DNA from: an uncultured Actinomycetes bacterium
GTDB lineage: Bacteria > Actinomycetota > Acidimicrobiia > Acidimicrobiales > Acidimicrobilacustridaceae
Assembly (NCBI GenBank): GCA_945957335.1
Contig: CAMFLJ010000113.1
Location: 1 to 10,501 of the forward strand
Direction of reading: 5' to 3'
DNA length: 10,501 bases
Under the pieces are notes generated by a model. The model saw only the letters and a list, made by a program, of their open reading frames with translations. It was not told the origin of the DNA and made no database searches. Positions 4,339 through 10,501 of the stretch are shown in pieces. The translations under genes were made by a program, and so were the position numbers. Each line of letters begins with the position of its first letter. Within the stretch, counting starts at the first letter, position 1.

Positions 4339-6690
4339 TCAGCGCCGGACCGTGCCGATAGCGGCCAGCTCGGTGTTCTCCGTGAGGGGCCCGTCGAACA
4401 GCACGGCGGGCGTCGAGGAGCCCTGGCCGCGCACGGTGATGCGCACCTGGTCGTCGTGGGCGAGGGCCTGGTGGAGCACGTCGAGGGTGTAGCCACGACC
4501 CGTCGGGGCCAGCCCCGACAGGTGGTAGACGACCGTCGCGGTGCCGCCCGGGGGGATGTCGACGGGCACGGTGTAGATCGAGCCGCCGTAGCCCTGCTGG
4601 CGCTGCACGGCCGCCGTGGTGCCGTCGATCTCGACCGCCGTCAGCGTGTGGGGGCTGTAGAGCGCCAGGGCGTCGCGGTTGGTGCCACGGGGCAGCCCGG
4701 CCACGTTGCCGATCAGGTACTCCGGCAGCCCGTCGGCCGGCGCCTCGTTGCGGAGGGTCACCGTCACGGTCGACTCGAGGCGGCCGGCGCCGGGGTCGAT
4801 CACGGTGTCGACCTGCATGTCGCGGCGCAGGAACCAGTCGATCTTGTTCGGGAGCATGTTGGTCGAGCGCAGCGAGAGCCAGTCGGCGCCCGGGTTGGTC
4901 TGCCACGCACCGGCCAGGCCCGTGCGCTCGAAGAGCTCCTCGGCCTTGGGGTCGAACGAGACGAACTTGAGGTGCCCGCTCGTGACGGCCGGGCCCAGCG
5001 CGTCGGCGAGGTCGCCGAGAGACGGGAGGGGCCGGCTGGTGAGGGCGTCGAACACCGCCGAGGTGACCTTGCCGAGCACGTTGCGGCGGGCGTCGGTGTC
5101 GCGCGGGAACTGCACGTACTGGTCGACGTAGAGGTACTGCTCGACGTTGTCGGCGCTCAGGGCGGTGGTGACGCCCGAGACGTCGACCGGCCCGGTGAGG
5201 CGCAGCAGTGCGGCCAGGGCGGTCGGGTCGGCGTAGACGACGCCCTTGGTGTCACCGACCTCGGGCACCTGGGCGTAGATCTGGCGGGCGACGTCGCTGT
5301 CGGTGGGCCAGTCGGGGGAGGCGCTGACGTTCCCCGGGAAGTACTGCACGTGGTAGCGCCCGTAGAGGTCGTCCCAGCCCGGCGGCGGCACGAACTGGAA
5401 GCCACCGCCCTTCGTCGGATCGACGAGCTCGGGGCCGAGCTCCTGGGTGCTGCCGGTGACGCCGAGGGAGAGGTCGCCGTCGTTGGCGCTGAGCACGGCG
5501 TAGGTGCCGACGAAGCCGCCGGCGGCGCGGCTCTCGCCGGGGGTGGCGAACTGGAGGAGGTAGCGCTGCTCGCCGCCGGCGCCGAGCAGGGTGGGCGCCA
5601 CCTCGAGCACGTCGGCGGCGTTGGAGGCGGTGGGCTCGGCGTCGGTGAGCTCCCGCGAGAGGCGGGCCAGCTGGTCGGCCACCGGTGCCACGAGCCAGGG
5701 GCTCTCGACGTCGGAGACGACGGCCTCGGTGGCGACGATCGCGTCGGCGGAGTCGCGCACCGGCCCGGCCATGGCGGCCAACTGGGTGACGTCGATGCGG
5801 CCGTTGTCGGCCTTCAGCTTCTTGTAGTCGGCCGACCCGGCTGCCACCGCGGTGGTGGCGGTGAGGTCGTGGCCGGCCGAGCTGACCTGGCCGAGGGCCT
5901 CCACGTGCTGGCCGAGGACCGGCACCGCGCGGCCCGCCCACGACAGCGGGCCGTTGAGCATCGACGACGACGAGTCGAAGCCCGACGTGGCGGACTGGAG
6001 CTCGGGGAGGGCGAGCTCGAGGTCGCCGCGGCGGAGGTGGCCGAGGGCCGACTCGGCGGAGTCGCCGGCGCCCTGGAGGTCGCTGCGGGCGAGCAGGGCG
6101 GCCAGCCCGGCGGCCAGCCCGGCCACCACGACGAACGCGACCACCACGGTGCCGCCGATCCGGACGACGCGGCGCTCGGGGCCGGGGGCCCGGCGGAACC
6201 CGGACACGACAGCAGGGAGGACGGCGGCCACGGCGACGAGGGTGGGGAGCCCGAGGAAGCCGTAGGACGGCCCGCGGAAGAGCGCCTGCACGGCGAGGGC
6301 GCCGCTGAGGGCAAGCAGCTCGGGCTCGGGGCGGCGGTCCCAGGAGGCGAGGACGGCCGTGGCGATGGCCGCCAGGCCGCACGCGGCGGGCAACCAGCCG
6401 CCACCGACGCCGACGACCGCGGCGATGGCGCCGAGCCAGGCGACCGTGGCCCGGTCGGCGCGGGACGCGGCCCAGGCGACGAGGCCGCCACCGAGCGCGC
6501 ACCACACGACGTCGAACGGCCGGCGGCCGACGGGGGAGGCGTCAGAGAGCGCCGCGGCCACGGCCGAGCCGGCCACGATCCACCACACGAGGGTGGAGCG
6601 CGCCGACGGACGGCCCTTGGGGCCGTCCGTGACTTCGGTCCTGCGTCGCTCGCCGTCGCCTGTCGGTTCCGGCGGGTTGCCCTGGTCCAC
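4339..6690 (-). CDS. DUF4012 multi-pass membrane protein
   Basis: The protein has 783 residues, beginning at GTG (6688-6690) and ending at TGA (4339-4341). After a polar N-terminus (1-32) come about five to six hydrophobic helices between residues 33 and 165 and another at 178-200. A long extracellular part follows. A region about 205-350 (LRRGDLELALPELQSA onward) looks helical. The DUF4012 core spans about 360-600, recognised by QRYLLQFATPGESRAAGGFVGTYAVL (375-400) and by VVYADPTALAALLRLTGPVDV (484-504). A beta-rich C-terminus (about 615-783) contains strands such as RLESTVTVTLRNEA. The family is common in actinobacterial polysaccharide loci, but its biochemical role is not established. No ribosome site is seen before the GTG. 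The gene starts 44 nt after the beta-helix gene, so co-transcription is likely. The window gives no evidence for a catalytic activity. Confidence 0.85.
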   Translation of the reverse strand: MDQGNPPEPTGDGERRRTEVTDGPKGRPSARSTLVWWIVAGSAVAAALSDASPVGRRPFDVVWCALGGGLVAWAASRADRATVAWLGAIAAVVGVGGGWLPAACGLAAIATAVLASWDRRPEPELLALSGALAVQALFRGPSYGFLGLPTLVAVAAVLPAVVSGFRRAPGPERRVVRIGGTVVVAFVVVAGLAAGLAALLARSDLQGAGDSAESALGHLRRGDLELALPELQSATSGFDSSSSMLNGPLSWAGRAVPVLGQHVEALGQVSSAGHDLTATTAVAAGSADYKKLKADNGRIDVTQLAAMAGPVRDSADAIVATEAVVSDVESPWLVAPVADQLARLSRELTDAEPTASNAADVLEVAPTLLGAGGEQRYLLQFATPGESRAAGGFVGTYAVLSANDGDLSLGVTGSTQELGPELVDPTKGGGFQFVPPPGWDDLYGRYHVQYFPGNVSASPDWPTDSDVARQIYAQVPEVGDTKGVVYADPTALAALLRLTGPVDVSGVTTALSADNVEQYLYVDQYVQFPRDTDARRNVLGKVTSAVFDALTSRPLPSLGDLADALGPAVTSGHLKFVSFDPKAEELFERTGLAGAWQTNPGADWLSLRSTNMLPNKIDWFLRRDMQVDTVIDPGAGRLESTVTVTLRNEAPADGLPEYLIGNVAGLPRGTNRDALALYSPHTLTAVEIDGTTAAVQRQQGYGGSIYTVPVDIPPGGTATVVYHLSGLAPTGRGYTLDVLHQALAHDDQVRITVRGQGSSTPAVLFDGPLTENTELAAIGTVRR

Positions 6691-6734
6691 GAGGCGGGGA
6701 GCTTAGGTGAGCGCCCGGCCGGGTCGGCCTCGGC

Positions 6735-8555
6735 TCATCGCACGAGCCGGGCGTCGGCCCAGTCGGCGTGGTCGCTGTTGGAGTTGTCGCCGCCGTTGGT
6801 GACGACGAGGGTCAGGCGCTGGGCGCCGGTCACGTTGACGTTGACCTTGGCGGTGGCGGTCGTGGCGGTCATGACGCCGGAGGCGTAGACCCGGGTCCCG
6901 TCGACCCACACCTCGAAGGTGACCGAGCCGCCGCTGCCGATCTCGTCGTCGATGCCGACGTCGGAGAGGAACTGCTTGTAGCTGCCGTTCAGGGCGTAGG
7001 TGATCGACGAGGTCGAGTTGACGCCCAGGCCCTTCTTGTAGCGGACACCGTTGAGGGTGATGGTGCGGCCGTCGCCTGCCGCCGCCTCACCGTTCGACAT
7101 GTTCCGCTCGTAGGGGCCGTAGCCGTTGGTGGCCGAGAGCGGCGCCAGCGAGGAGACCGAGACGGTGTAGGTCGAGGTGCCGGACTTGCCGGTCGGGCTC
7201 GTGGCCGTCGTCGTGGTCGACGTCGTGGGGGCGGTGGTCGTCGTGGTGGTCGGGGCCGCCGTCGTGGTGGTCGTGGGGGCGGCCGTCGTGGTGGTGGTCG
7301 GGGCCTTGGTGGTGGTCGTCGTGGGGGTGGCCGTGGTGGTCGTGGTCGGGGCGGTCAGGCCGACGGTGCGGCCGGCGGCGGAGACCTTGGCGAGCCAGGA
7401 GGTGTACTCGGCCTGCTCGGTGGCCCGGGTGATCGTGCCGCTCATCGAGACGTTGCCCGACCAGACGTTGGCGCTCGGGACCCACCAGTCGTTCCGGCCG
7501 CTCGAGCGCTGGAAGCCGACGGTGTTGTTGGTGGCGGCGTTGTTGACGTAGTTGTCGCAGGGCATGCCCCACATGGCGGCGCTGGCCATCGAGATGCCCA
7601 CGTTCTGGGCCTGGATCTGGCGGCCGTCGGGGAGCACGTTGGCGGCGACGACCCGGTTGTTGAAGAGGCGCTGGTCGTTGCCGCACACGATCGAGAGGCC
7701 GTAGTTGGTGGTGCCCACGACCTGGTTGTTGAAGATGTCGATGTAGCCGGCCTTCAGGGTGCCCGTGGAGTTGTCGCCGGCGATGATGCCGCCGCCCGAG
7801 AAGCCCATGGTGGCGGGGTCCGACGGGTAGGCGCCCCAGATGAAGTTGTCGTGGACCTGGACGGGCGAGGCTGCGGTGCCGCCGGAGGCGAAGAAGTTGA
7901 TGTTGTCCTCGACCCGGCTGTTGAACGGGTCGTTGACGACCTGGTTCCAGCCGACCTCCATGAACGGGACGTTCCGGATCTTGTCGAGCTGGAGGAACTG
8001 CACCCGGGTGAAGTCGTTCGCGCCGGTCATGTAGCCGCCGGCGCCGTTCGACCAGCGCCCGTCGATGTTGTGGGCGACGTTGCCCACGATCCGCATGGTG
8101 TTCGAGGCGGTGGAGTTGCCCTGGTAGTTGTAGACCCAGATCCCCGAGGTCTGCTCCATCACGTTGTTCTCGACGACCAGGTTGGTGAAGCCGTACTGGG
8201 TGGTGACGAACCGGCCCGCTTCCTGCCCGCTGATGTTCGAGTTGAGCCCGGTGCCCGTCGTGTTGCGCACGGTCAGGTTCATGACCGCCCGTCCCAGGAT
8301 CAGGTGGCCCCGGCTCTGGATGTTGGAGTCGACGATGGTGACCGGCTGGGTGGTGGCGATGGTGACGGCGGCGACGTTGCCGTCGAGCGACTGCCAGTTG
8401 CCCGTGTAGGTGCCGCCGGTGGTGATGGTGATGGGGCCCGACCAGGTGATGGCCGAAGCCGAGTCGGTGCGCATCTGGAACCCCGCGACGAGCAGTGCAA
8501 CGGTTGCTGTCAGGAGGGCGATCGCCCGGATCCTCTTGCGGAGCTCGACCATCAT
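6735..8555 (-). CDS. Secreted parallel beta-helix protein with Thr/Pro linker and NPCBM carbohydrate-binding domain
   Basis: The protein has 606 residues. ATG 8553-8555 follows AGAGG by five bases; ATG 8550-8552 is an alternative. A signal peptide (1-35) ends in SASA. Residues about 36-390 are a right-handed beta-helix of the pectate-lyase/periplasmic-copper-binding type, shown by many Asn-rich turns (VVENNVMEQTSGIWVYNYQ, DIFNNQVVGTTNYGLSIV, LFNNRVVAANVL). Cys291 and Cys333 could form a disulfide. Residues 401-454 are a Thr/Pro linker. Residues about 463-606 match an NPCBM domain: LSATNGYGPYERNMSNGE, ITLNGVRYKKGLGVNSTSSITYAL, VGIDDEIGSGGSVTFEVWVDG and DHADWADARL. The protein probably binds, and may cut or epimerise, an extracellular polysaccharide. 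I cannot assign catalytic residues, so a structural role is also possible. It lies first in a likely operon with DUF4012. Confidence 0.82.
   Translation of the reverse strand: MMVELRKRIRAIALLTATVALLVAGFQMRTDSASAITWSGPITITTGGTYTGNWQSLDGNVAAVTIATTQPVTIVDSNIQSRGHLILGRAVMNLTVRNTTGTGLNSNISGQEAGRFVTTQYGFTNLVVENNVMEQTSGIWVYNYQGNSTASNTMRIVGNVAHNIDGRWSNGAGGYMTGANDFTRVQFLQLDKIRNVPFMEVGWNQVVNDPFNSRVEDNINFFASGGTAASPVQVHDNFIWGAYPSDPATMGFSGGGIIAGDNSTGTLKAGYIDIFNNQVVGTTNYGLSIVCGNDQRLFNNRVVAANVLPDGRQIQAQNVGISMASAAMWGMPCDNYVNNAATNNTVGFQRSSGRNDWWVPSANVWSGNVSMSGTITRATEQAEYTSWLAKVSAAGRTVGLTAPTTTTTATPTTTTTKAPTTTTTAAPTTTTTAAPTTTTTTAPTTSTTTTATSPTGKSGTSTYTVSVSSLAPLSATNGYGPYERNMSNGEAAAGDGRTITLNGVRYKKGLGVNSTSSITYALNGSYKQFLSDVGIDDEIGSGGSVTFEVWVDGTRVYASGVMTATTATAKVNVNVTGAQRLTLVVTNGGDNSNSDHADWADARLVR
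7194..7355 (-). repeat. Thr/Pro linker repeat with 24-bp period in the beta-helix gene
   Basis: Residues 401-454. Pro occurs at 403, 411, 419, 427, 435 and 443, exactly eight residues apart, each followed by five or six Thr and then Ala or Lys. Five units of 24 bp thus span about 7230-7349. Such repeats can gain or lose units by slippage, changing the spacer length between helix and binding domain. Confidence 0.8.
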
Positions 8556-8610
8556 GGTGGCCTCTCAGGGGTCGCCGTGCCCGGCGGGGAGAGCACGTGG
8601 AACACTCTGG

Positions 8611-8640
8611 GTATCGACCACGGTCCGCGGCGGACTTGAG
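8611..8640 (-). promoter_or_regulatory. Sigma-28-like promoter candidate for the beta-helix gene
   Basis: On the minus strand CTCAAG (8640-8635) is followed by GTCGATACC (8618-8610), with 17 nt between TCAA and GTCGAT. The 23 bases before CTCAAG share GAA-N-GG and GCC at the same spacing as the CAP gene promoter candidate. Transcription starting near 8604 would give a leader of about 50 nt, consistent with this gene having a Shine-Dalgarno site. Confidence 0.45.
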
Positions 8641-8663
8641 GGCTGAACTGGGCCTTTCAGCCC
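8640..8663. repeat. Hairpin next to the -35 element of the beta-helix gene
   Basis: GGGCTGAA (8640-8647) pairs perfectly with TTCAGCCC (8656-8663) over an 8-nt loop. It abuts the CTCAAG element on its upstream side, so it could be an activator site as well as an RNA hairpin. Confidence 0.5.
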
Positions 8664-8914
8664 ATTCCGGCCACGCTGAGTAGAGAAATCCACCCCTTGT
8701 GGGGGGCACGGCGTGGGACCTTCGGCCCCGCCCCGGAGGCCTCGGGGCACCCTCTCCCGCACCGACGGACGAGGTCGTCCGGGCACCGGCGCCGGCCTCC
8801 GGGAGGCGTCCGAGCGCCGTCCGGCCGCTCCAGGACTGCCTTCGCGGCCGTTCCGGAGCCCTGGAGGGCGCTCGAGGGCCCGGCTGCGGGCCGGGCGCGT
8901 GTACCCTCGGCCGC

Positions 8915-9010
8915 TGAACACGGGAGTCCGGGAAGCCGGGCTGAGAGGGAGGGGCGTTTCCCCTCCGACCGTTGCACCTGATCCGGGTCATGCCGGCGAA
9001 GGGAGTTTCG
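8915..9010 (+). promoter_or_regulatory. TPP riboswitch (THI element)
   Basis: The conserved thiamine-pyrophosphate aptamer can be read directly. The GGGAG strand begins at 8922. The pyrimidine-sensing CTGAGA lies at 8941-8946. A variable P3 extension, GGAGGGG (8948-8954) with CCCCTCC (8960-8966), follows. The pyrophosphate-sensing half ACCTGATCC (8976-8984) continues with P5 CCGG/CCGG (8983-8986 with 8993-8996) and ends in GCGAAGGGA (8996-9004). Closing bases such as GAAC (8916-8919) and GTTC near 9010 could form P1. It lies about 45 nt before the thiamine pyrophosphokinase start. With no clear terminator in between, control of translation is more likely than attenuation. TPP should turn the operon off. 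Confidence 0.93.
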
Positions 9011-9055
9011 GTTCGCGCCGTCCCCGTGTGACCCCTGCGAGAGCACCGAGGACCG

Positions 9056-9751
9056 TTGGCCACCACCACACCCGTCGTCGTCGTCGTCACCGGCGGCGAT
9101 CGGCCCGACGCCGCACTGGTCGACTCGCTCGACCTGCCCGTCGACGGGCGCGTGGTCGTGGCCGCCGACTCCGGGGTGGCCCATGCCGTCGCGCTGGGCC
9201 TCACCGTCGACGTCGCCGTGGGTGACTTCGACTCGCTCGACCTCACCGTGCTGGAGGCCGTCGAGGCCGCCGGCACCCGGGTCGAGCGCCACCCCGAGGA
9301 GAAGGACGCCACGGACCTCGAGCTCGCCCTCGACGTCGCGCTCGGGCTCGCCCCCGAGCGCGTCGTCGTCCTGGGGGGTCACGGTGGGCGCCTCGACCAC
9401 TTCCTGGCCAACGTCCTCGTCCTCGCCGCGCCGGCCCTGGCCGGCGTCGACGTGGAGGCGTTGGTCGGAGAGGCGGTCGTGTCGGTGGTGCGCCCCGGGC
9501 CGGGGATCCGCTTCGGCGGCCGGCCGGGTCAGCTCGTGACGATCCTGCCCGTGCACGGGCCCGCCCAGGGCGTGCGCACGGAGGGGTTGCGCTACCCCCT
9601 CGCCGGAGAGGACCTCGACGTCGGCACCAGCCGCGGCGTGAGCAACGAGCTCGTCGCCGACCGGGCTGCCGTGAGCCTCACCGGGGGAGTCGCGCTCGTC
9701 GTCCGTCCCGGCCCCACCGCCAACGAGGACCACCGATCAGGAGCCCGATGA
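9056..9751 (+). CDS. thiN: Thiamine pyrophosphokinase
   Basis: The protein has 231 residues and converts thiamine to thiamine pyrophosphate using ATP in the cytoplasm. Family motifs are in order: AADSG (36-40), VAVGDFDS (53-60), EKDATDLELAL (82-92), VLGGHGGRLDHFLANV (105-120) and the C-terminal DVGTSRGVSNEL (188-199), which helps form the thiamine site. Length is normal. The start is TTG at 9056, preceded by GAGGA at 9048-9052. The frame has a stop at 9029-9031, and no ATG or GTG precedes the conserved N-terminus, so an uncommon start codon is well supported. The TTG and its close ribosome site follow the TPP riboswitch, giving end-product control. Its TGA overlaps the next gene's ATG. Confidence 0.92.
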   Translation: MATTTPVVVVVTGGDRPDAALVDSLDLPVDGRVVVAADSGVAHAVALGLTVDVAVGDFDSLDLTVLEAVEAAGTRVERHPEEKDATDLELALDVALGLAPERVVVLGGHGGRLDHFLANVLVLAAPALAGVDVEALVGEAVVSVVRPGPGIRFGGRPGQLVTILPVHGPAQGVRTEGLRYPLAGEDLDVGTSRGVSNELVADRAAVSLTGGVALVVRPGPTANEDHRSGAR

Positions 9752-10501
9752 ACACCGACACCCCCCGCCCACCGGCCGCCACCTCGGCACCGGTCCGCCA
9801 TCGCCGACGCCGCGTCCACCGGGGCCTCGGCGGCCTGGCCGTCGTCGGCCTCGCCGTCGCACTGCTCGCCGGCGCCTGTGCCGGCAGCGACGGCTCCAAG
9901 CCGCCCGCGACCATCGGCAACGCCGTGAGCGAGACCGGCCTGCCCACCTTCCCCGAGGGCACCACCCTCAAGGTGGTCACCCACGACTCGTTCGCGGTGA
10001 GCGAGGACGTGCTGAAGCAGTTCACCGACGCCACCAACGTCACCGTGCAGCTCATCCCCTCCGGTGACGCCGTCACCGCCGTGAACAAGGCGATCCTGAC
10101 CGCCGGCAACCCCGAGGGCGACGTGCTGTTCGGGATCGACGAGAACCTGCTGTCGTCGGCCTTCGCCGCCGACCTGTTCGTGCCGTTCGAGGCCAAGGGC
10201 CTCTCGACCGTGCCCGAGCAGTACCAGGTCGACGCGGAGCACCGGGTCACCCCGATCGACCACGGCGACGTGTGCGTCAACTACGACCGCACGTGGTTCA
10301 CCTCCCAGGGCCTGCCGCTGCCGACCACCTTCGACGACCTCCTCGCCCCGGCGCTGAAGGGCAAGCTCGTGGTCGAGGACCCGTCGGCGTCGACCCCCGG
10401 CCTGGCCTTCATGCTCGGCACCATCGCGGCGCAGGGCGGCGGCGACGACACCTCCTCGTCGGCCGCGTGGCTGCAGTACTGGCAGAAGCTGAAGGACAAC
10501 G
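9748..10501 (+). CDS. thiB: Thiamine ABC transporter substrate-binding lipoprotein, 5' part (continues past window)
   Basis: The first 251 codons are visible from ATG 9748, which overlaps the preceding stop in an ATGA arrangement; AGGAG at 9739-9743 is the ribosome site. The N-terminus is basic (RHRRRRVHRG) and then hydrophobic, ending in LLAGAC; Cys44 is the likely lipidated residue, anchoring the protein outside the membrane. LKVVTHDSFAVSEDVLKQF, VQLIPSGDAVTAVNKAIL, GDVLFGIDENLLSSAF and HGDVCVNYDRTWF match the ThiB/TbpA group of binding proteins that capture thiamine or its phosphates. Permease and ATPase genes are expected downstream. Coupling to the kinase under the TPP riboswitch supports thiamine as the ligand over related iron or polyamine binders. 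Confidence 0.85.
   Translation, partial: MNTDTPRPPAATSAPVRHRRRRVHRGLGGLAVVGLAVALLAGACAGSDGSKPPATIGNAVSETGLPTFPEGTTLKVVTHDSFAVSEDVLKQFTDATNVTVQLIPSGDAVTAVNKAILTAGNPEGDVLFGIDENLLSSAFAADLFVPFEAKGLSTVPEQYQVDAEHRVTPIDHGDVCVNYDRTWFTSQGLPLPTTFDDLLAPALKGKLVVEDPSASTPGLAFMLGTIAAQGGGDDTSSSAAWLQYWQKLKDN

Larger units (their letters stand above)
8556..8914. other. Intergenic region between beta-helix gene and thiamine operon
   Basis: These 359 bases lie between divergent transcription units. The first part holds the promoter candidate (8611-8640) and a hairpin (8640-8663) for the minus-strand gene. The rest is extremely GC-rich, with several short inverted repeats, one being GCCCGGC/GCCGGGC (8878-8884 with 8890-8896). 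A TACCCT -10-like box (8902-8907) precedes the riboswitch, without a recognisable -35. No gene is convincing. Confidence 0.5.

Noticed and set aside
4456..6888. 810-codon open frame on the plus strand
   Set aside because: It is antisense to DUF4012 and made of Gly/Arg/Val/Asp-rich sequence without domains; long shadow frames are normal opposite GC-rich genes.
7194..7355. CRISPR-like repetitive appearance
   Set aside because: The repeats are contiguous, in frame and encode a Thr/Pro linker; there are no unique spacers.
6768..8639. 623-codon open frame on the plus strand
   Set aside because: Antisense to the beta-helix gene, with Gly/Arg runs opposite the Thr linker; the minus-strand protein has a signal peptide and a recognisable NPCBM domain.
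8565..8921. 118-codon minus-strand frame upstream of the beta-helix gene
   Set aside because: Arg/Pro/Gly-rich composition, no motif, and it covers the promoter candidate and the riboswitch edge.
8657..9733. 358-codon open frame on the minus strand
   Set aside because: It lies opposite the thiamine pyrophosphokinase and the TPP riboswitch, both of which are clear on the plus strand.

Overview
The window is very GC-rich, its codons end in G or C, and its secreted proteins carry Thr/Pro linkers of the TTTTTAP type. Together with cell-wall sorting and WecG-type genes, this points to a high-GC actinobacterium. The linker style is common in Acidimicrobiia (Iamia/Ilumatobacter-like), but that placement is inference.

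Positions 1-6690 look like part of a cell-surface polysaccharide locus. It begins with the C-terminal end of an O-antigen-ligase/polymerase-type membrane protein (+, 1-534). Next come a secreted CAP-domain protein (-, 903-1784), a sugar-phosphate transferase that would start a lipid-linked glycan (+, 2127-2948), a WecG/TagA/CpsF glycosyltransferase (-, 2979-3740), a very small LPXTG-type wall-anchored protein (-, 3922-4203), and a large DUF4012 membrane protein (-, 4339-6690). Upstream of DUF4012 on the same strand, 44 nt away, is a secreted beta-helix protein with a Thr/Pro linker and an NPCBM carbohydrate-binding domain (-, 6735-8555). Priming enzyme, glycosyltransferase and polymerase fit one synthesis route. 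The secreted proteins would act outside the cell on, or bound to, the surface glycan; that role is inferred from context.

Positions 8915-10501 are a separate unit for thiamine salvage. A clear TPP riboswitch leads a thiamine pyrophosphokinase gene (TTG start), whose stop overlaps the ATG of a thiamine ABC-transporter binding lipoprotein that runs off the window.

The most interesting non-coding signal is a recurring promoter-like element, CTCAA-N16/17-GYCGWT, in front of the CAP gene, the beta-helix gene and the sugar transferase. It resembles FliA/WhiG (sigma-28 family) promoters. In two of the three cases the predicted transcription start falls at or near the start codon. These two genes lack a Shine-Dalgarno sequence, while the third has a leader and one. 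The sugar transferase copy overlaps a perfect 14-bp palindrome. The LPXTG gene instead has a sigma-70-like promoter with an inverted repeat between its -35 and -10 boxes.
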